DNA from: Rickettsia typhi
Lineage (GTDB): Bacteria; Pseudomonadota; Alphaproteobacteria; Rickettsiales; UBA1997
Length of the DNA: 43,815 bases
Direction: 5' to 3'
Assembly: GCA_945901265.1 (NCBI GenBank)
Contig: CAMDJZ010000008.1
Location: 1 to 43,815, forward strand
Shown: one piece after another, positions 16,428-24,391 of the stretch
Layout: every line of letters begins with the position of its first letter
Numbering within the stretch: the stretch's first letter is position 1
Notes under the pieces: generated by a model
Databases searched by the model: none
What the model was told of the DNA's origin: nothing
What the model saw: only the letters and a program-made list of their open reading frames with translations
Translations under genes and position numbers: made by a program

Positions 16428-17290
16428 AAAAACTAATCGCTTTTGCATTAACCGAAGATCGTGTTTTTAACGATAAAACTTCTGATTTATGTTTAGCAAA
16501 GAATTCCCGAACTTCTTTTGTTATCAAGACTCGTGAGTCAATAATTTTTTGTGGAAAAGAAATTATTTTAGAAGTTTTTAAGCAATTAAAAAAATCAAAA
16601 AAATTTAAAAATTCAAAGTTAAAAATTGAATTTTTTGGCGATGATTGCGATAATTTTAAAGCAGGAGAAATAATTGCTCAAGGCCAGGGTTGCGCAAAAT
16701 TAATTTTTGCAGGTGAAAGAATAATTCTTAATTTTATTCAGCATTTAAGCGGCATTTCCACAGCAACCAATCATTTTGTAAATAAACTTAATAATTCGCG
16801 AATCTCTATTTTAGATACTCGCAAAACCTTTCCCGCTTATCGATCACTGCAAAAATATGCGGTAATTTGTGGTGGGGGAAAAAATCATCGCTTCGATTTA
16901 AGTTCGCAAATTTTGATTAAAGATAATCACCTCGCAAGTAGCAAAAAAAATATTGCCTCCTTGATTAATATTAGCAAAAAAAAATATAAAAATTTACAGA
17001 CTGAAATTGAATGTGATGAGTATTGGCAAGTTCTTGAGGCATTGGAATCAAAACCCGATATTATCATGCTTGACAATATGGATCGTAAAAATCTAGAAAA
17101 ATCAATTATTGCGATTCGTAAAAAAAATTCAAAAATTATCATTGAAGTTTCTGGTGGAATTAATCTTGAAAATATCAGCAATTATCGCGATCTTGACATT
17201 GATTGCATTTCAATTGGGAGCGTTACTCATTCGGTTAAGGCTGTGGATATTGGTCTAGATATCAATAATGCCATTTTGAATCTTAAATGA
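16409..17290 (+). CDS. nadC: Nicotinate-nucleotide pyrophosphorylase (quinolinate phosphoribosyltransferase)
   Basis: NadC converts quinolinate and PRPP to nicotinate mononucleotide in de novo NAD synthesis. The 293-aa protein has the expected N-terminal lid domain and the barrel with DTRKTFPAYRSLQKYAV, the CGGGKNHRFDL motif, ILIKDNHL, DIIMLDNMD and VSGGINLENI. The usual TTPG after DTRK is TFPA here, a change to note because this stretch lines the substrate pocket. The start lies within the 3' end of the preceding gene. The last codons and stop are part of the long palindromic repeat at 17268-17395, so the C-terminal residues may have been supplied by that element. Confidence 0.92.
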   Translation: MSQQNLKKLIAFALTEDRVFNDKTSDLCLAKNSRTSFVIKTRESIIFCGKEIILEVFKQLKKSKKFKNSKLKIEFFGDDCDNFKAGEIIAQGQGCAKLIFAGERIILNFIQHLSGISTATNHFVNKLNNSRISILDTRKTFPAYRSLQKYAVICGGGKNHRFDLSSQILIKDNHLASSKKNIASLINISKKKYKNLQTEIECDEYWQVLEALESKPDIIMLDNMDRKNLEKSIIAIRKKNSKIIIEVSGGINLENISNYRDLDIDCISIGSVTHSVKAVDIGLDINNAILNLK

Positions 17291-17395
17291 TGCAATTGAA
17301 TTTTTTAGGTCTTGTCCTTGCGCACCTAGGTTTAGCTAGGTTTACGCGGACTTCGCCTTTAAATTCAAAGCCTGATTTAAGATTGAAAATGGCAT
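17268..17395. repeat. Long imperfect palindromic element at the 3' end of nadC
   Basis: The two arms run from ATGCC (17268) to GGCAT (17395) and match over roughly 60 bases each, about 80% by eye. The centre is a perfect 6-bp hairpin ACCTAG / CTAGGT (17324-17329 and 17336-17341). The left arm includes the last nadC codons and its stop. The element resembles the palindromic repeats of Rickettsiales in design, but I cannot assign it to a named family. It lacks a T-tract, so a simple terminator is less likely, though the RNA would form a strong hairpin. Confidence 0.6.
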
Positions 17396-17436
17396 CAAGA
17401 TTTTGATAATCTTAAATGATGCAATTGAATTTTTTA
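17279..17436. repeat. 29-bp direct repeat flanking most of the palindrome
   Basis: An identical 29-base sequence, beginning AATCTTAAATGATGC, occurs at 17279-17307 and again at 17408-17436, a period of 129 bases. The second copy reproduces the nadC 3' end. This suggests either a duplication that accompanied insertion of the palindrome or a partial tandem duplication. Confidence 0.8.
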
Positions 17437-17454
17437 TAAATTAATAAAATTTTT

Positions 17455-18216
17455 ATGTTAGAAATTACTCAGGCTTTTATTTTTTGTGCCGGAAGAGGTG
17501 AGCGGATGCGTCCCTTAACTGATACGATCCCCAAACCATTGGTAAAAATAAATGGTAAAGCAATTTTAGATTATTCATTAGAAAAAATTAACAAAATTTC
17601 CTCAATAAAAAAAATTATTGTAAATGGTTTTTACTTGGCAAATCAAGTCGAAAAACATTTGCAAAAATCAAATAATTCAAAAATTATTTTTTCTCATGAA
17701 GAAGAAAAAATTGAAACAGGTGGAGCGTTGATTTTTGCAAAAAAATACATTGACTATTCGCAACCATTATTACTGATTAATGGTGACGTTTTATGGCAAG
17801 AAAAAAATAATCAAAGCGATATTGAATTACTTTGTAAGCACTGGAATAGTGAGGCTTACGATTTATTATTGGGATTAAAAAAGACCGATCAATATCATGG
17901 CTTTGAAAGAAAAAAAGATGGAACAATTGGCGATTTTAATTTTGAAAATAATCAACTTTATTTCTTCGCTGGTCAAGACATGTCTCATGCTTATATTGGT
18001 TTACAAATTATCAATCCTAAAATTTTAAATGATTCCCCAAGTAAATGTTTTTCAATATCGCATTACTTCTACGCAAAAATTAATGAAAATGGCTTGCTTG
18101 AGAGAGTTGGTGGGGTTGAATTACTCGGAGAATATTTTCATATTGGCAATGTTGAGGCAGTAAGTGATACGGAAGAAAAACTTAATCGTCTATCTCGAGA
18201 TGTTTCGAATCAATAA
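17455..18216 (+). CDS. Nucleotidyltransferase, probable MurNAc-1-phosphate uridylyltransferase (MurU-like)
   Basis: A 253-aa sugar-nucleotidyltransferase with a GT-A Rossmann fold. The nucleotide-binding loop reads FCAGRGERMRPLTDTIPKPLVKING, the standard pyrophosphorylase signature (given in parts: AGRGERMRPLT, PKPLVKI). ETGGALIFAKK and LLINGDVLWQ are also conserved, with the metal Asp in NGDV. The length and lack of a C-terminal beta-helix fit MurU/HddC-type enzymes rather than GlmU or RfbA. MurU acts in cell-wall recycling to UDP-MurNAc. The partner kinase AmgK is not in the window, so the substrate is uncertain. It converges with plsC, with six bases between the stops. Confidence 0.72.
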   Translation: MLEITQAFIFCAGRGERMRPLTDTIPKPLVKINGKAILDYSLEKINKISSIKKIIVNGFYLANQVEKHLQKSNNSKIIFSHEEEKIETGGALIFAKKYIDYSQPLLLINGDVLWQEKNNQSDIELLCKHWNSEAYDLLLGLKKTDQYHGFERKKDGTIGDFNFENNQLYFFAGQDMSHAYIGLQIINPKILNDSPSKCFSISHYFYAKINENGLLERVGGVELLGEYFHIGNVEAVSDTEEKLNRLSRDVSNQ

Positions 18217-18222
18217 AAATTA

Positions 18223-18948
18223 TTAAGAAATATTTTTTTCTAAAATTGCCGTTTTTTCTTCAATATCATTTTGTAATTTTTCTAAAAATTCTTTTTTGCT
18301 AAGTCCAGTTTTTATTGGCTCAAGAAATTCAATTTTGATAGTTCCTGGTTTTTTTAAAATTTGATATTTAGGCCAAAATATTCCTGAGTTTAAAGCCACA
18401 GGAACTACGTCAACATCACAAGCCATATAAAGCGCAACGATTCCTGATTGATAAGGAAATTCCTGTAAATTACCACCAACTTTTACTCTTGTACCTTGTG
18501 GAAAAATCACCACAATTTGTTTTTTAGCAATAAATTTTTTAGCTTGCCGAATCACTTCTTTTAACGCGCTAGCTCCACCCTTACGATCAACCGCAATACC
18601 ACTCATCGCATATAAAAACCAACCATAAAAAGGAATCTTCCTTAATTCTTTTTTATAAGCATAAACTGGGCGATGCAAAATCATATGCATCACGATCGTT
18701 TCCCAGGCCGATTGATGCTTACACGCGATTATCGCTGGGGCACGAGGAATATATTGCTCACCTAAAATCTGATAATCAATTTTACAAAGTTTTTTTAAAA
18801 CCCACAATCCAACAATTGACCAAATTTTAGCTCCGTGATCAGCAAGTTTTGAGTTTTGAAAAATTATCGAAGGAAAATATATGATGGGAATAATCATGCC
18901 CCAAAGATTTAAAAAAATAACAAACAAAATCGATTTAAAAAATTGCAT
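18223..18948 (-). CDS. plsC: 1-acyl-sn-glycerol-3-phosphate acyltransferase
   Basis: PlsC makes phosphatidic acid from lysophosphatidic acid at the inner membrane. The 241-aa protein has an N-terminal hydrophobic helix (about 4-27) and the acyltransferase blocks in order: block I CKHQSAWET, block II YGWFLYAMSGIAVDR, block III IFPQGTRVKVGG, and block IV VVPVALNSG. Block I is HX4E instead of the common HX4D, and block III has FPQG instead of FPEG. I believe such variants occur in alphaproteobacterial members, so loss of activity is not implied. tRNA-Thr lies just upstream on the same strand. Confidence 0.9.
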   Translation of the reverse strand: MQFFKSILFVIFLNLWGMIIPIIYFPSIIFQNSKLADHGAKIWSIVGLWVLKKLCKIDYQILGEQYIPRAPAIIACKHQSAWETIVMHMILHRPVYAYKKELRKIPFYGWFLYAMSGIAVDRKGGASALKEVIRQAKKFIAKKQIVVIFPQGTRVKVGGNLQEFPYQSGIVALYMACDVDVVPVALNSGIFWPKYQILKKPGTIKIEFLEPIKTGLSKKEFLEKLQNDIEEKTAILEKNIS

Positions 18949-18976
18949 CGGCGATAATGATGATTATGAGGTTTAA

Positions 18977-19051
18977 TGGTGCCGGATGTCGGATTTGAAC
19001 TGACGACCTACTGTTTACAAGACAGTTGCTCTACCACTGAGCTAATCCGGC
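18977..19051 (-). tRNA. tRNA-Thr (anticodon TGT)
   Basis: A complete 75-base cloverleaf on the minus strand: acceptor stem GCCGGAT / ATCCGGC, anticodon stem ACTGT / ACAGT with loop CTTGTAA, and T-loop TTCAAAT. The discriminator is A and the CCA end is encoded. The anticodon TGT reads ACA/ACN threonine codons. Confidence 0.96.
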
Positions 19052-19849
19052 CTAACGCATGGGAAATTTAAGCAAAATTACTTTTAAAAACTAAATTTAC
19101 TATATTGCACTAACCTACGGTCATTTTTATAAATTATCGTTAATGATTTTAAATGAGCAAGCATTTTTTGTTCTTACTTAAGCCATTTATTCACTGCATA
19201 TCGATAATAAATAACTTCAAAATTTTATTTTCTAAAATTTTAGATTTACTTATTGTAAATATTTATTCTCAAAATTAGATTTTTTTATATAATTTTTAGC
19301 CATTTACTTTTATCGTAAATTAAAATAACTCCCGATGAGCCCTTGAAAATAAAGGATAAAAATTAATAAAAAAAATACTTGCAATAAAGAAAGTAATAGT
19401 AGTAAATTGAAAAGATTAATTATTTTAGATATTTATAAAAATAGTTAGTTTCAAATTGAAACATATTTAGTTATAACTTAACTATTAAAAACAGTTAATT
19501 GTTGAGTATTATGAAGTAAACTTGATATTGTTATGTTAGTAAAATTTAATTTTACTTGTATCATACTTATAACATATTTAAAAAGTTATTGATACATTGA
19601 TTATATAATAGATATTTATAGTTTAAACGAGTTCCACCACCCCAAACCACGGCAGTGTCCAATGGTAAAATTTACACTTGAAAGAGTAAGTTAGTTTTAC
19701 CAGTATTTTACCTAAAAATAAAGTAAGGGCAGTAGTTGGGTTATAAGCTAATAGCTTGTAACCCAGCTATCCAAAATTTTGATCATGATTTAAATATAGC
19801 TGACTGGATTTTCAAGATTATAATTGCTATTAAGTTGGGAATTTTTATA
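19052..19849. other. 800-bp gene-free stretch with two strong hairpins near its right end
   Basis: No ORF of convincing length was found on either strand. The left 580 bases are plain AT-rich sequence. From about 19632 the composition changes (a C-rich patch, CCACCACCCC) and two stem-loops follow. One has arms TGGTAAAA / TTTTACCA (19663-19702), with an inner ACTT / AAGT. The other is an 18-bp stem with an AAT triloop (19732-19770; core TGGGTTATAAGCT / AGCTTGTAACCCA). Neither has an adjacent T-tract in the right place for a terminator. The stretch could be the 3' region of the response-regulator transcript, an unannotated RNA, or the end of a decayed mobile element. Confidence 0.5.
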
Positions 19850-20263
19850 TCAATAACTCTTCATCTTTTTAACAATGAATTTTTTTAATCTTTGTAATTC
19901 ATAAAGATCCTTGCCTTTAACAAAATACTCTTCAGCGCCTAATTTTGCTGTTTGCGCAATTGTTTCCTTATCTTCACGAGCGCTAAATATGGCAATTGGG
20001 ATTTCCAATTCATAACGTTTAATATTTTTTAGAATTTGCATTCCAGAAATATCATGCATCGACAAATCTAACAAGATCAAGCCGATTTGATCACGATCAA
20101 CACTTAATTCCTTTTCGCCAGATAGAAAATTTAACAACTCTTCACCCTTACTTAATGTGATAATGCCATAATCATATTCTTTAATTTCACCTCTTAGAAT
20201 ATGGGCAAAAAGATTGGCTTGAGCAAGTTCATCTTCTACATAAAGTAAATATTTTTTTTTCAT
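19850..20263 (-). CDS. Stand-alone response-regulator receiver (REC) protein
   Basis: The 137-aa protein is a single receiver domain with no output domain. The phosphorylation site is intact: acidic pair Glu10/Asp11 (VEDE), phospho-acceptor Asp66 (LILLDLSMHDISGM), Ser94 (AIFSAR) and conserved Lys116 (FVKG). It would therefore accept phosphate from a histidine kinase or act as a phosphate sink. No kinase is encoded nearby. It is the last gene of a probable three-gene unit after the XRE regulator and the small membrane protein, 7 bases after the latter. The partner and output are unknown. Confidence 0.85.
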   Translation of the reverse strand: MKKKYLLYVEDELAQANLFAHILRGEIKEYDYGIITLSKGEELLNFLSGEKELSVDRDQIGLILLDLSMHDISGMQILKNIKRYELEIPIAIFSAREDKETIAQTAKLGAEEYFVKGKDLYELQRLKKFIVKKMKSY

Positions 20264-20270
20264 AATAAAA

Positions 20271-20489
20271 TTAAATAATTTTAAAAGTTACAAAATACAG
20301 AGTTACCCATATGCCAATATTGGCAAGAATCGAGAGTTTTAAAACTTTATTTAAACGAGGATTTTCTTCCAGTGAATCATAAAGTCTACCTCGCAAAACT
20401 TTTCCTGCATGAAGCCATCTAAAACGATTATCGTAAATTTTTTCTAATTCTTTTTTTGCCATTTTTTTTCTTTTATTTCTCATGATCAT
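20271..20489 (-). CDS. Small basic membrane protein of unknown function
   Basis: The 72-aa product starts with a strongly basic region (NKRKKMAKKELEKIY). A conserved-looking soluble stretch follows (DNRFRWLHAGKVLRGRLYDSLEENPRL), and one C-terminal membrane helix covers about residues 52-70 (ILANIGIWVTLYFVTF). The ATG overlaps the stop of the XRE gene as ATGA, which favours this start over the internal ATG at codon 10. The layout suggests a cytoplasmic, positively charged domain tethered to the membrane. I recognise no family. Confidence 0.6.
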   Translation of the reverse strand: MIMRNKRKKMAKKELEKIYDNRFRWLHAGKVLRGRLYDSLEENPRLNKVLKLSILANIGIWVTLYFVTFKII

Positions 20490-20926
20490 TTATTTTTTTT
20501 ATAATTAATAAAGCATTTTGCAGCTAAGCCAATTGCAATTTTATCTTCTAGAGATTTTTTAAATTTCTTCCTTTCAAAATCCTTTGTTAAGCTATCAAAA
20601 TCAATGATTAACCCATAAAGCTCGGTAGCGATTTTTACAATTGTTTCTTTATCGAATTTGTCACCATATAATTTAAAAGTTAAACTCATTGCCTGACTCA
20701 ATTGTTTGCGACCATTATCATCAAATGGTTTATTGGATTTGCCGGTTAATATCGCATCTGGATTTACATCGAGAACTTCAGCTAAATTTTTTAAAACTTC
20801 GTTAGAAACTCCACTTCTACCATTTTCAAATCCTGATAGTAATTGCTTACTTACGCCAATTTTTTCAGCCAACTCACTTTGTCCAATCTTTCTATCTTCG
20901 CGGATTTTTTTTAAAAAATTTTGCAT
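20486..20926 (-). CDS. XRE-family helix-turn-helix regulator
   Basis: Residues about 5-60 are a Cro/C1-type helix-turn-helix: FLKKIREDRKIGQSELAEKIG, then VSKQLLSGFENGRSGVSNEVLKNLAEVL (seen in parts as SELAEKIGVSKQLLSGFENG). The C-terminal 80 residues are helical, with a basic patch (FERKKFKKSLEDK). There is no LexA-like protease or known ligand domain. It is the first gene of a tight minus-strand trio with a membrane protein and a receiver protein, bounded by long gene-free DNA on both sides. It could regulate its own operon, but no clear operator was identified. Confidence 0.88.
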   Translation of the reverse strand: MQNFLKKIREDRKIGQSELAEKIGVSKQLLSGFENGRSGVSNEVLKNLAEVLDVNPDAILTGKSNKPFDDNGRKQLSQAMSLTFKLYGDKFDKETIVKIATELYGLIIDFDSLTKDFERKKFKKSLEDKIAIGLAAKCFINYKKNK

Positions 20927-21176
20927 TATTATAATTTTGAAATTTTATTTCATTAAGGTTTTGTAATCTCTATAAATCTAAATGCTATTTTACGATGATT
21001 GCAGTATTGAGCCTTATTTTTACGTAGTGATTTTTCAAAGACAATTAGCTTTTGAATAATAGTAATAAAATGAAAATTAATTTATTATTATATTTATAAC
21101 CAACTAATAATCACTAGCACCTATTTTAAATCTATAAATCAAATTAACTTGGGATTATATAATCTTACAAATTATA

Positions 21177-21339
21177 CCATTTCCAATATAAAATGTTAAA
21201 TTAAGCAAAATATTTTTGAGATAGAAATCTTTAAAAAACGAAGTCTTATGCCCAGAATGCTGAGGCTTTTTGAAGATTTTTAGCCAAAAAGATCAAGCTT
21301 AATTTACAATAGATTGAGTGATATTTTTTTGGAAATGGC
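21177..21339. repeat. 163-bp palindromic MITE-like element flanked by ATTATA repeats
   Basis: Four nested inverted repeats share one centre: CCATTTCCAA (21177-21186) with TTGGAAATGG (21329-21338); AAATTAAGC (21198-21206) with GCTTAATTT (21297-21305); AAATCTTtAAAA with TTTTgAAGATTT; and GCC with GGC at the tip. The element is flanked directly by ATTATA at 21171-21176 and 21340-21345, as expected for a target-site duplication. It encodes no protein. It is either a non-autonomous mobile element or a large structured RNA; the family is unknown. Confidence 0.55.
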
Positions 21340-21423
21340 ATTATAGCTAAAGTTGCGCTGAAAAATTAAAATTACTGATTTATATTTGAAAATGCTATTA
21401 AAGGGGGCGAGAGAAATCAAAAT

Positions 21424-21459
21424 AAAAAAAGGGAGATATCCATATTCTGGACACCTCCC
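21424..21459 (-). terminator. Intrinsic terminator of dnaK
   Basis: On the minus strand, 24 bases past the dnaK stop, the sequence forms a hairpin with arms GGGAGGTGTCCA / TGGATATCTCCC (two A-C mismatches) around a short loop, then a run of seven T. This is a good Rho-independent terminator. Confidence 0.85.
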
Positions 21460-21482
21460 TCTATTTTTAATCAACTTAAATA

Positions 21483-23438
21483 TTATTTTTTACCTTCTTT
21501 TTTTTCATCTTTAACTTCCTCATATTCAGCATCGACAACTTTACCTTCTGACTTTTTATCTTCTTGCTCATTAGACTCTTCAGGTGATTTAGTATTTGCA
21601 GATCCGCTATTAGCTGATGATTCTTGCGAAGCTTTATAAATTGCTTCACCAAGCTTCATGGAAGCTTGCATTAATTTCTCTGTAGCTGATTTAAGATCCT
21701 CGGAACTTGATTCTTCTTTAGCGATTAGATCCTTAACTTTTTTTAACTCATCTTCAATTGAAGATTTTGTAGATGAATCAACCTTATCACCATGTTCACG
21801 AAGTGATTTCTCAGTTTCATAAACTGCACTATCGGCATGATTTTTAGCTTCGATTTTTTCTTTACGAGTTTTATCTGCAGAGGCGTTTATTTCAGCATCT
21901 TGCATCATTTTTTTGATTTCAGCTTCTGATAATCCACCCGAAGATTGAATACGAATTTGCTGCTCTTTATTAGTCGCCTTATCTTTTGCCGAAACTTTTA
22001 CTACGCCATTGGCATCAATATCAAAAGTAACTTCAATTTGTGGCATGCCTCGCGGAGCTGGTGGAATTCCTTCCAAATTAAATTCACCGAGCATTTTATT
22101 ATGCAAAGCAATATCTCTTTCGCCTTGAAAAACTTTAATAGTTACTGCAGTTTGACTATCTGAAGCAGTTGAAAATACTTGGCTTTTATTAGTTGGAATT
22201 GTTGTATTTCTATCAATTAAGCGCGTGAAAACTCCACCCGCAGTTTCAATACCAAGTGATAATGGAGTAACGTCAAGAAGAAGAACATCTTTAACATCGC
22301 CTTGTAAAACCGCAGCCTGAATTGCGGCACCAATTGCTACAACCTCATCTGGATTAACGCTGCGATTTGGCTCTTTACCGAAAAGTTTTTTAACAATTTC
22401 AATTACTTTTGGCATGCGCGTCATACCGCCAACTAAAATTATTTCATCAATATCGCTTGCTTTAAGACCCGCATCTTGAAGAGCATTTTCACAAGGCTTA
22501 ACAGTTCTTTCAATTAAATCCTCAACCAATTGCTCTAATTTTGCTCTACTTAATTTAACGTTAAGATGCTTAGGCCCACTTGCATCAGCAGTGATATATG
22601 GTAAATTAATTTCAGTTTCTAAAGTTGAAGAAAGTTCAATTTTAGCTTTTTCAGCGGCCTCTTTCAAGCGCTGTAATGCCAATGGATCTTTTGATAAATC
22701 AACGCTAGATTCTTTTTTAAATTCGTCATTCAGGAATTTTAAAATTCTCATGTCAAAATCTTCACCACCAAGGAAAGTATCGCCATTAGTTGCCTTTACT
22801 TCGAAAACACCATCGCCAATTTCAAGAACAGAAACATCAAATGTTCCGCCACCCAAATCATAAACAGCAATTGTTTGACCATTCTTCTTGTCAAATCCAT
22901 ATGCCAAAGCTGCAGCGGTTGGCTCATTAATTATTCTTAAAACTTCTAATCCCGCAATTCGCCCTGCGTCTTTAGTAGCTTGACGCTGTGAGTCATTAAA
23001 ATATGCTGGAACTGTAATTACAGCTTTATCAACTTTTTCACCAAGATAGCTTTCAGCAGTTTCCTTCATTTTCATTAAGGTAAAAGCCGATATTTGACTT
23101 GGCGAATATTTTTCACTCTTAATTTCTACCCAAGCGTCATTATTAGCTGAAGAGACAATTTTGTAAGGAACTAAACCCTTATCTTTTTCGGTCATTGGAT
23201 CATCATAACGCCTTCCAATAAGACGCTTAATCCCAAAAACTGTATTTTGCGGATTAGTTACCGCTTGCCTTTTTGCTGAGGCACCAACAACTTTTTCGCC
23301 ATTAGCTAAAAAACCAACGATTGATGGCGTTGTTCGCGCACCTTCAGCATTTTCAATTACTTTGATACTTGTTTTACCTTCCATTATGGCAACACAAGAG
23401 TTTGTAGTACCAAGATCGATTCCAATAACTTTTGACAT
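21483..23438 (-). CDS. dnaK: Molecular chaperone DnaK (Hsp70)
   Basis: A full-length 651-aa Hsp70. The ATPase domain begins [16 protein letters not shown] and contains [34 protein letters not shown] and [12 protein letters not shown]. The linker and start of the substrate domain read [19 protein letters not shown]. The C-terminus is a Ser/Lys/Glu-rich tail ending in the acidic [11 protein letters not shown] motif, extended by a basic EKKEGKK. It works with DnaJ and GrpE, neither of which is in the window; dnaK is often next to dnaJ, so this is a separated arrangement. A candidate heat-shock promoter lies upstream and an intrinsic terminator follows. Confidence 0.98.
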   Translation of the reverse strand: MSKVIGIDLGTTNSCVAIMEGKTSIKVIENAEGARTTPSIVGFLANGEKVVGASAKRQAVTNPQNTVFGIKRLIGRRYDDPMTEKDKGLVPYKIVSSANNDAWVEIKSEKYSPSQISAFTLMKMKETAESYLGEKVDKAVITVPAYFNDSQRQATKDAGRIAGLEVLRIINEPTAAALAYGFDKKNGQTIAVYDLGGGTFDVSVLEIGDGVFEVKATNGDTFLGGEDFDMRILKFLNDEFKKESSVDLSKDPLALQRLKEAAEKAKIELSSTLETEINLPYITADASGPKHLNVKLSRAKLEQLVEDLIERTVKPCENALQDAGLKASDIDEIILVGGMTRMPKVIEIVKKLFGKEPNRSVNPDEVVAIGAAIQAAVLQGDVKDVLLLDVTPLSLGIETAGGVFTRLIDRNTTIPTNKSQVFSTASDSQTAVTIKVFQGERDIALHNKMLGEFNLEGIPPAPRGMPQIEVTFDIDANGVVKVSAKDKATNKEQQIRIQSSGGLSEAEIKKMMQDAEINASADKTRKEKIEAKNHADSAVYETEKSLREHGDKVDSSTKSSIEDELKKVKDLIAKEESSSEDLKSATEKLMQASMKLGEAIYKASQESSANSGSANTKSPEESNEQEDKKSEGKVVDAEYEEVKDEKKEGKK

Positions 23439-23487
23439 AAGATTTGTATTTTAATTAAGCTTTTATTTAGATTTTAAAATTTCGTAT

Positions 23488-23564
23488 ATCCCAGATAATA
23501 AAAAATCCTAGATAATAAAATATCTTTTAGTAATTTAATTTTTTTCTTTTGATATTCAAGGGGG
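23488..23564 (-). promoter_or_regulatory. Candidate heat-shock promoter and 17-bp tandem repeat upstream of dnaK
   Basis: On the minus strand CCCCCTTGAA (23555-23564) resembles the -35 element of RpoH-type promoters and lies about 120 bases before the dnaK ATG. Between it and the gene, two nearly identical 17-base units (23488-23504 and 23505-23521; 15 of 17 the same, with core AGATAATAAAA on the plus strand) stand in tandem. They could be a regulator site or a chance duplication. No good -10 match was confirmed. Confidence 0.35.
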
Positions 23565-23584
23565 TGAAAAAATTTATAATTAGA

Positions 23585-24391
23585 TTAGCATTTTTCGATG
23601 ATCTGACGATTAGAAAAAACATCATGGACACGAATATAGTCGACATTTTTTTGTACCAAAAATTTTGTTATTTCTAGAGTTTTTTGTGTTCGATTAAGTG
23701 GCAAATCTAAAGCATCTAAAAAACTTTTTTTGGAATGACCAACATATAAATCTAAACCCAATACACGATATGATTCTATGTTTTTTAAAATTCGTAAACA
23801 TTGTTGAGCGTTTTTGGAAAAACCGATTCCTGGGTCAAAAATTAATTGTGATTTTTTAACACCATAACTTTGCAAATTATTAATTTTTTTTTGTGCAAAA
23901 TTAATAATTTCTTCATTTATATTCAAATATTGATTAACCATAATCTCAGGATTGGCGTGTATCGCGAGATTATGCATGAATATAGTTAATAAATTTTTTT
24001 GAACAATAAATTCAATAATTTTCTCATCAATTAATCCACTAACATCATTAACAATTTTTATTCCCATTTCATAACTTTTAACAATTGTTGTGTAATGATA
24101 TGAATCTATACTAGCTTTAACTTGTTTATCATTTTTTTTATTAAAAGATGTTATTTCATAAATAATCTCTGGTAAAATATTTTCTAGCCGCGCAAATTCT
24201 TTTTCATCACTAAGCAATTCGGCATTTGGACGAGTGGATTCGGCACCAATATCAATCACATCAACACCCTCTATAAGCATTTTTTTAACCTTATCAATTG
24301 CTAGACTTTTTTCATTAAACTTTCCGCCATCACTAAAAGAATCTGGGGTTATATTTAAAATACCAACAATTTTAGTAAAATTCTTTACCAT
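23585..24391 (-). CDS. folP: Dihydropteroate synthase
   Basis: FolP joins p-aminobenzoate to the pterin pyrophosphate in folate synthesis and is the sulfonamide target. The 268-aa barrel shows the family motifs: GILNITPDSFSDGGKF near the start, DIGAESTRPNA, the KIVNDVSGL strand, LIFDPGIGFSKN and GHSKKSF near the C-terminus, ending with VDYIRVHDV. The length is normal. Its start overlaps the pstA stop by 7 bases, an unusual partnership that probably reflects compact packing rather than function. Confidence 0.95.
   Translation of the reverse strand: MVKNFTKIVGILNITPDSFSDGGKFNEKSLAIDKVKKMLIEGVDVIDIGAESTRPNAELLSDEKEFARLENILPEIIYEITSFNKKNDKQVKASIDSYHYTTIVKSYEMGIKIVNDVSGLIDEKIIEFIVQKNLLTIFMHNLAIHANPEIMVNQYLNINEEIINFAQKKINNLQSYGVKKSQLIFDPGIGFSKNAQQCLRILKNIESYRVLGLDLYVGHSKKSFLDALDLPLNRTQKTLEITKFLVQKNVDYIRVHDVFSNRQIIEKC

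Larger units (their letters stand above)
20927..21482. other. 555-bp gene-free stretch between dnaK terminator and the XRE gene
   Basis: No convincing coding sequence was found. It contains the upstream region of the XRE gene, the palindromic element at 21177-21339 and the dnaK terminator. The remaining sequence is AT-rich and not informative. Confidence 0.6.

Noticed and set aside
19737-19765. Hairpin as an intrinsic terminator of the REC operon
   Set aside because: The minus-strand sequence after the stem is CTGCCC before any T-rich stretch, so the T-tract is too far away.
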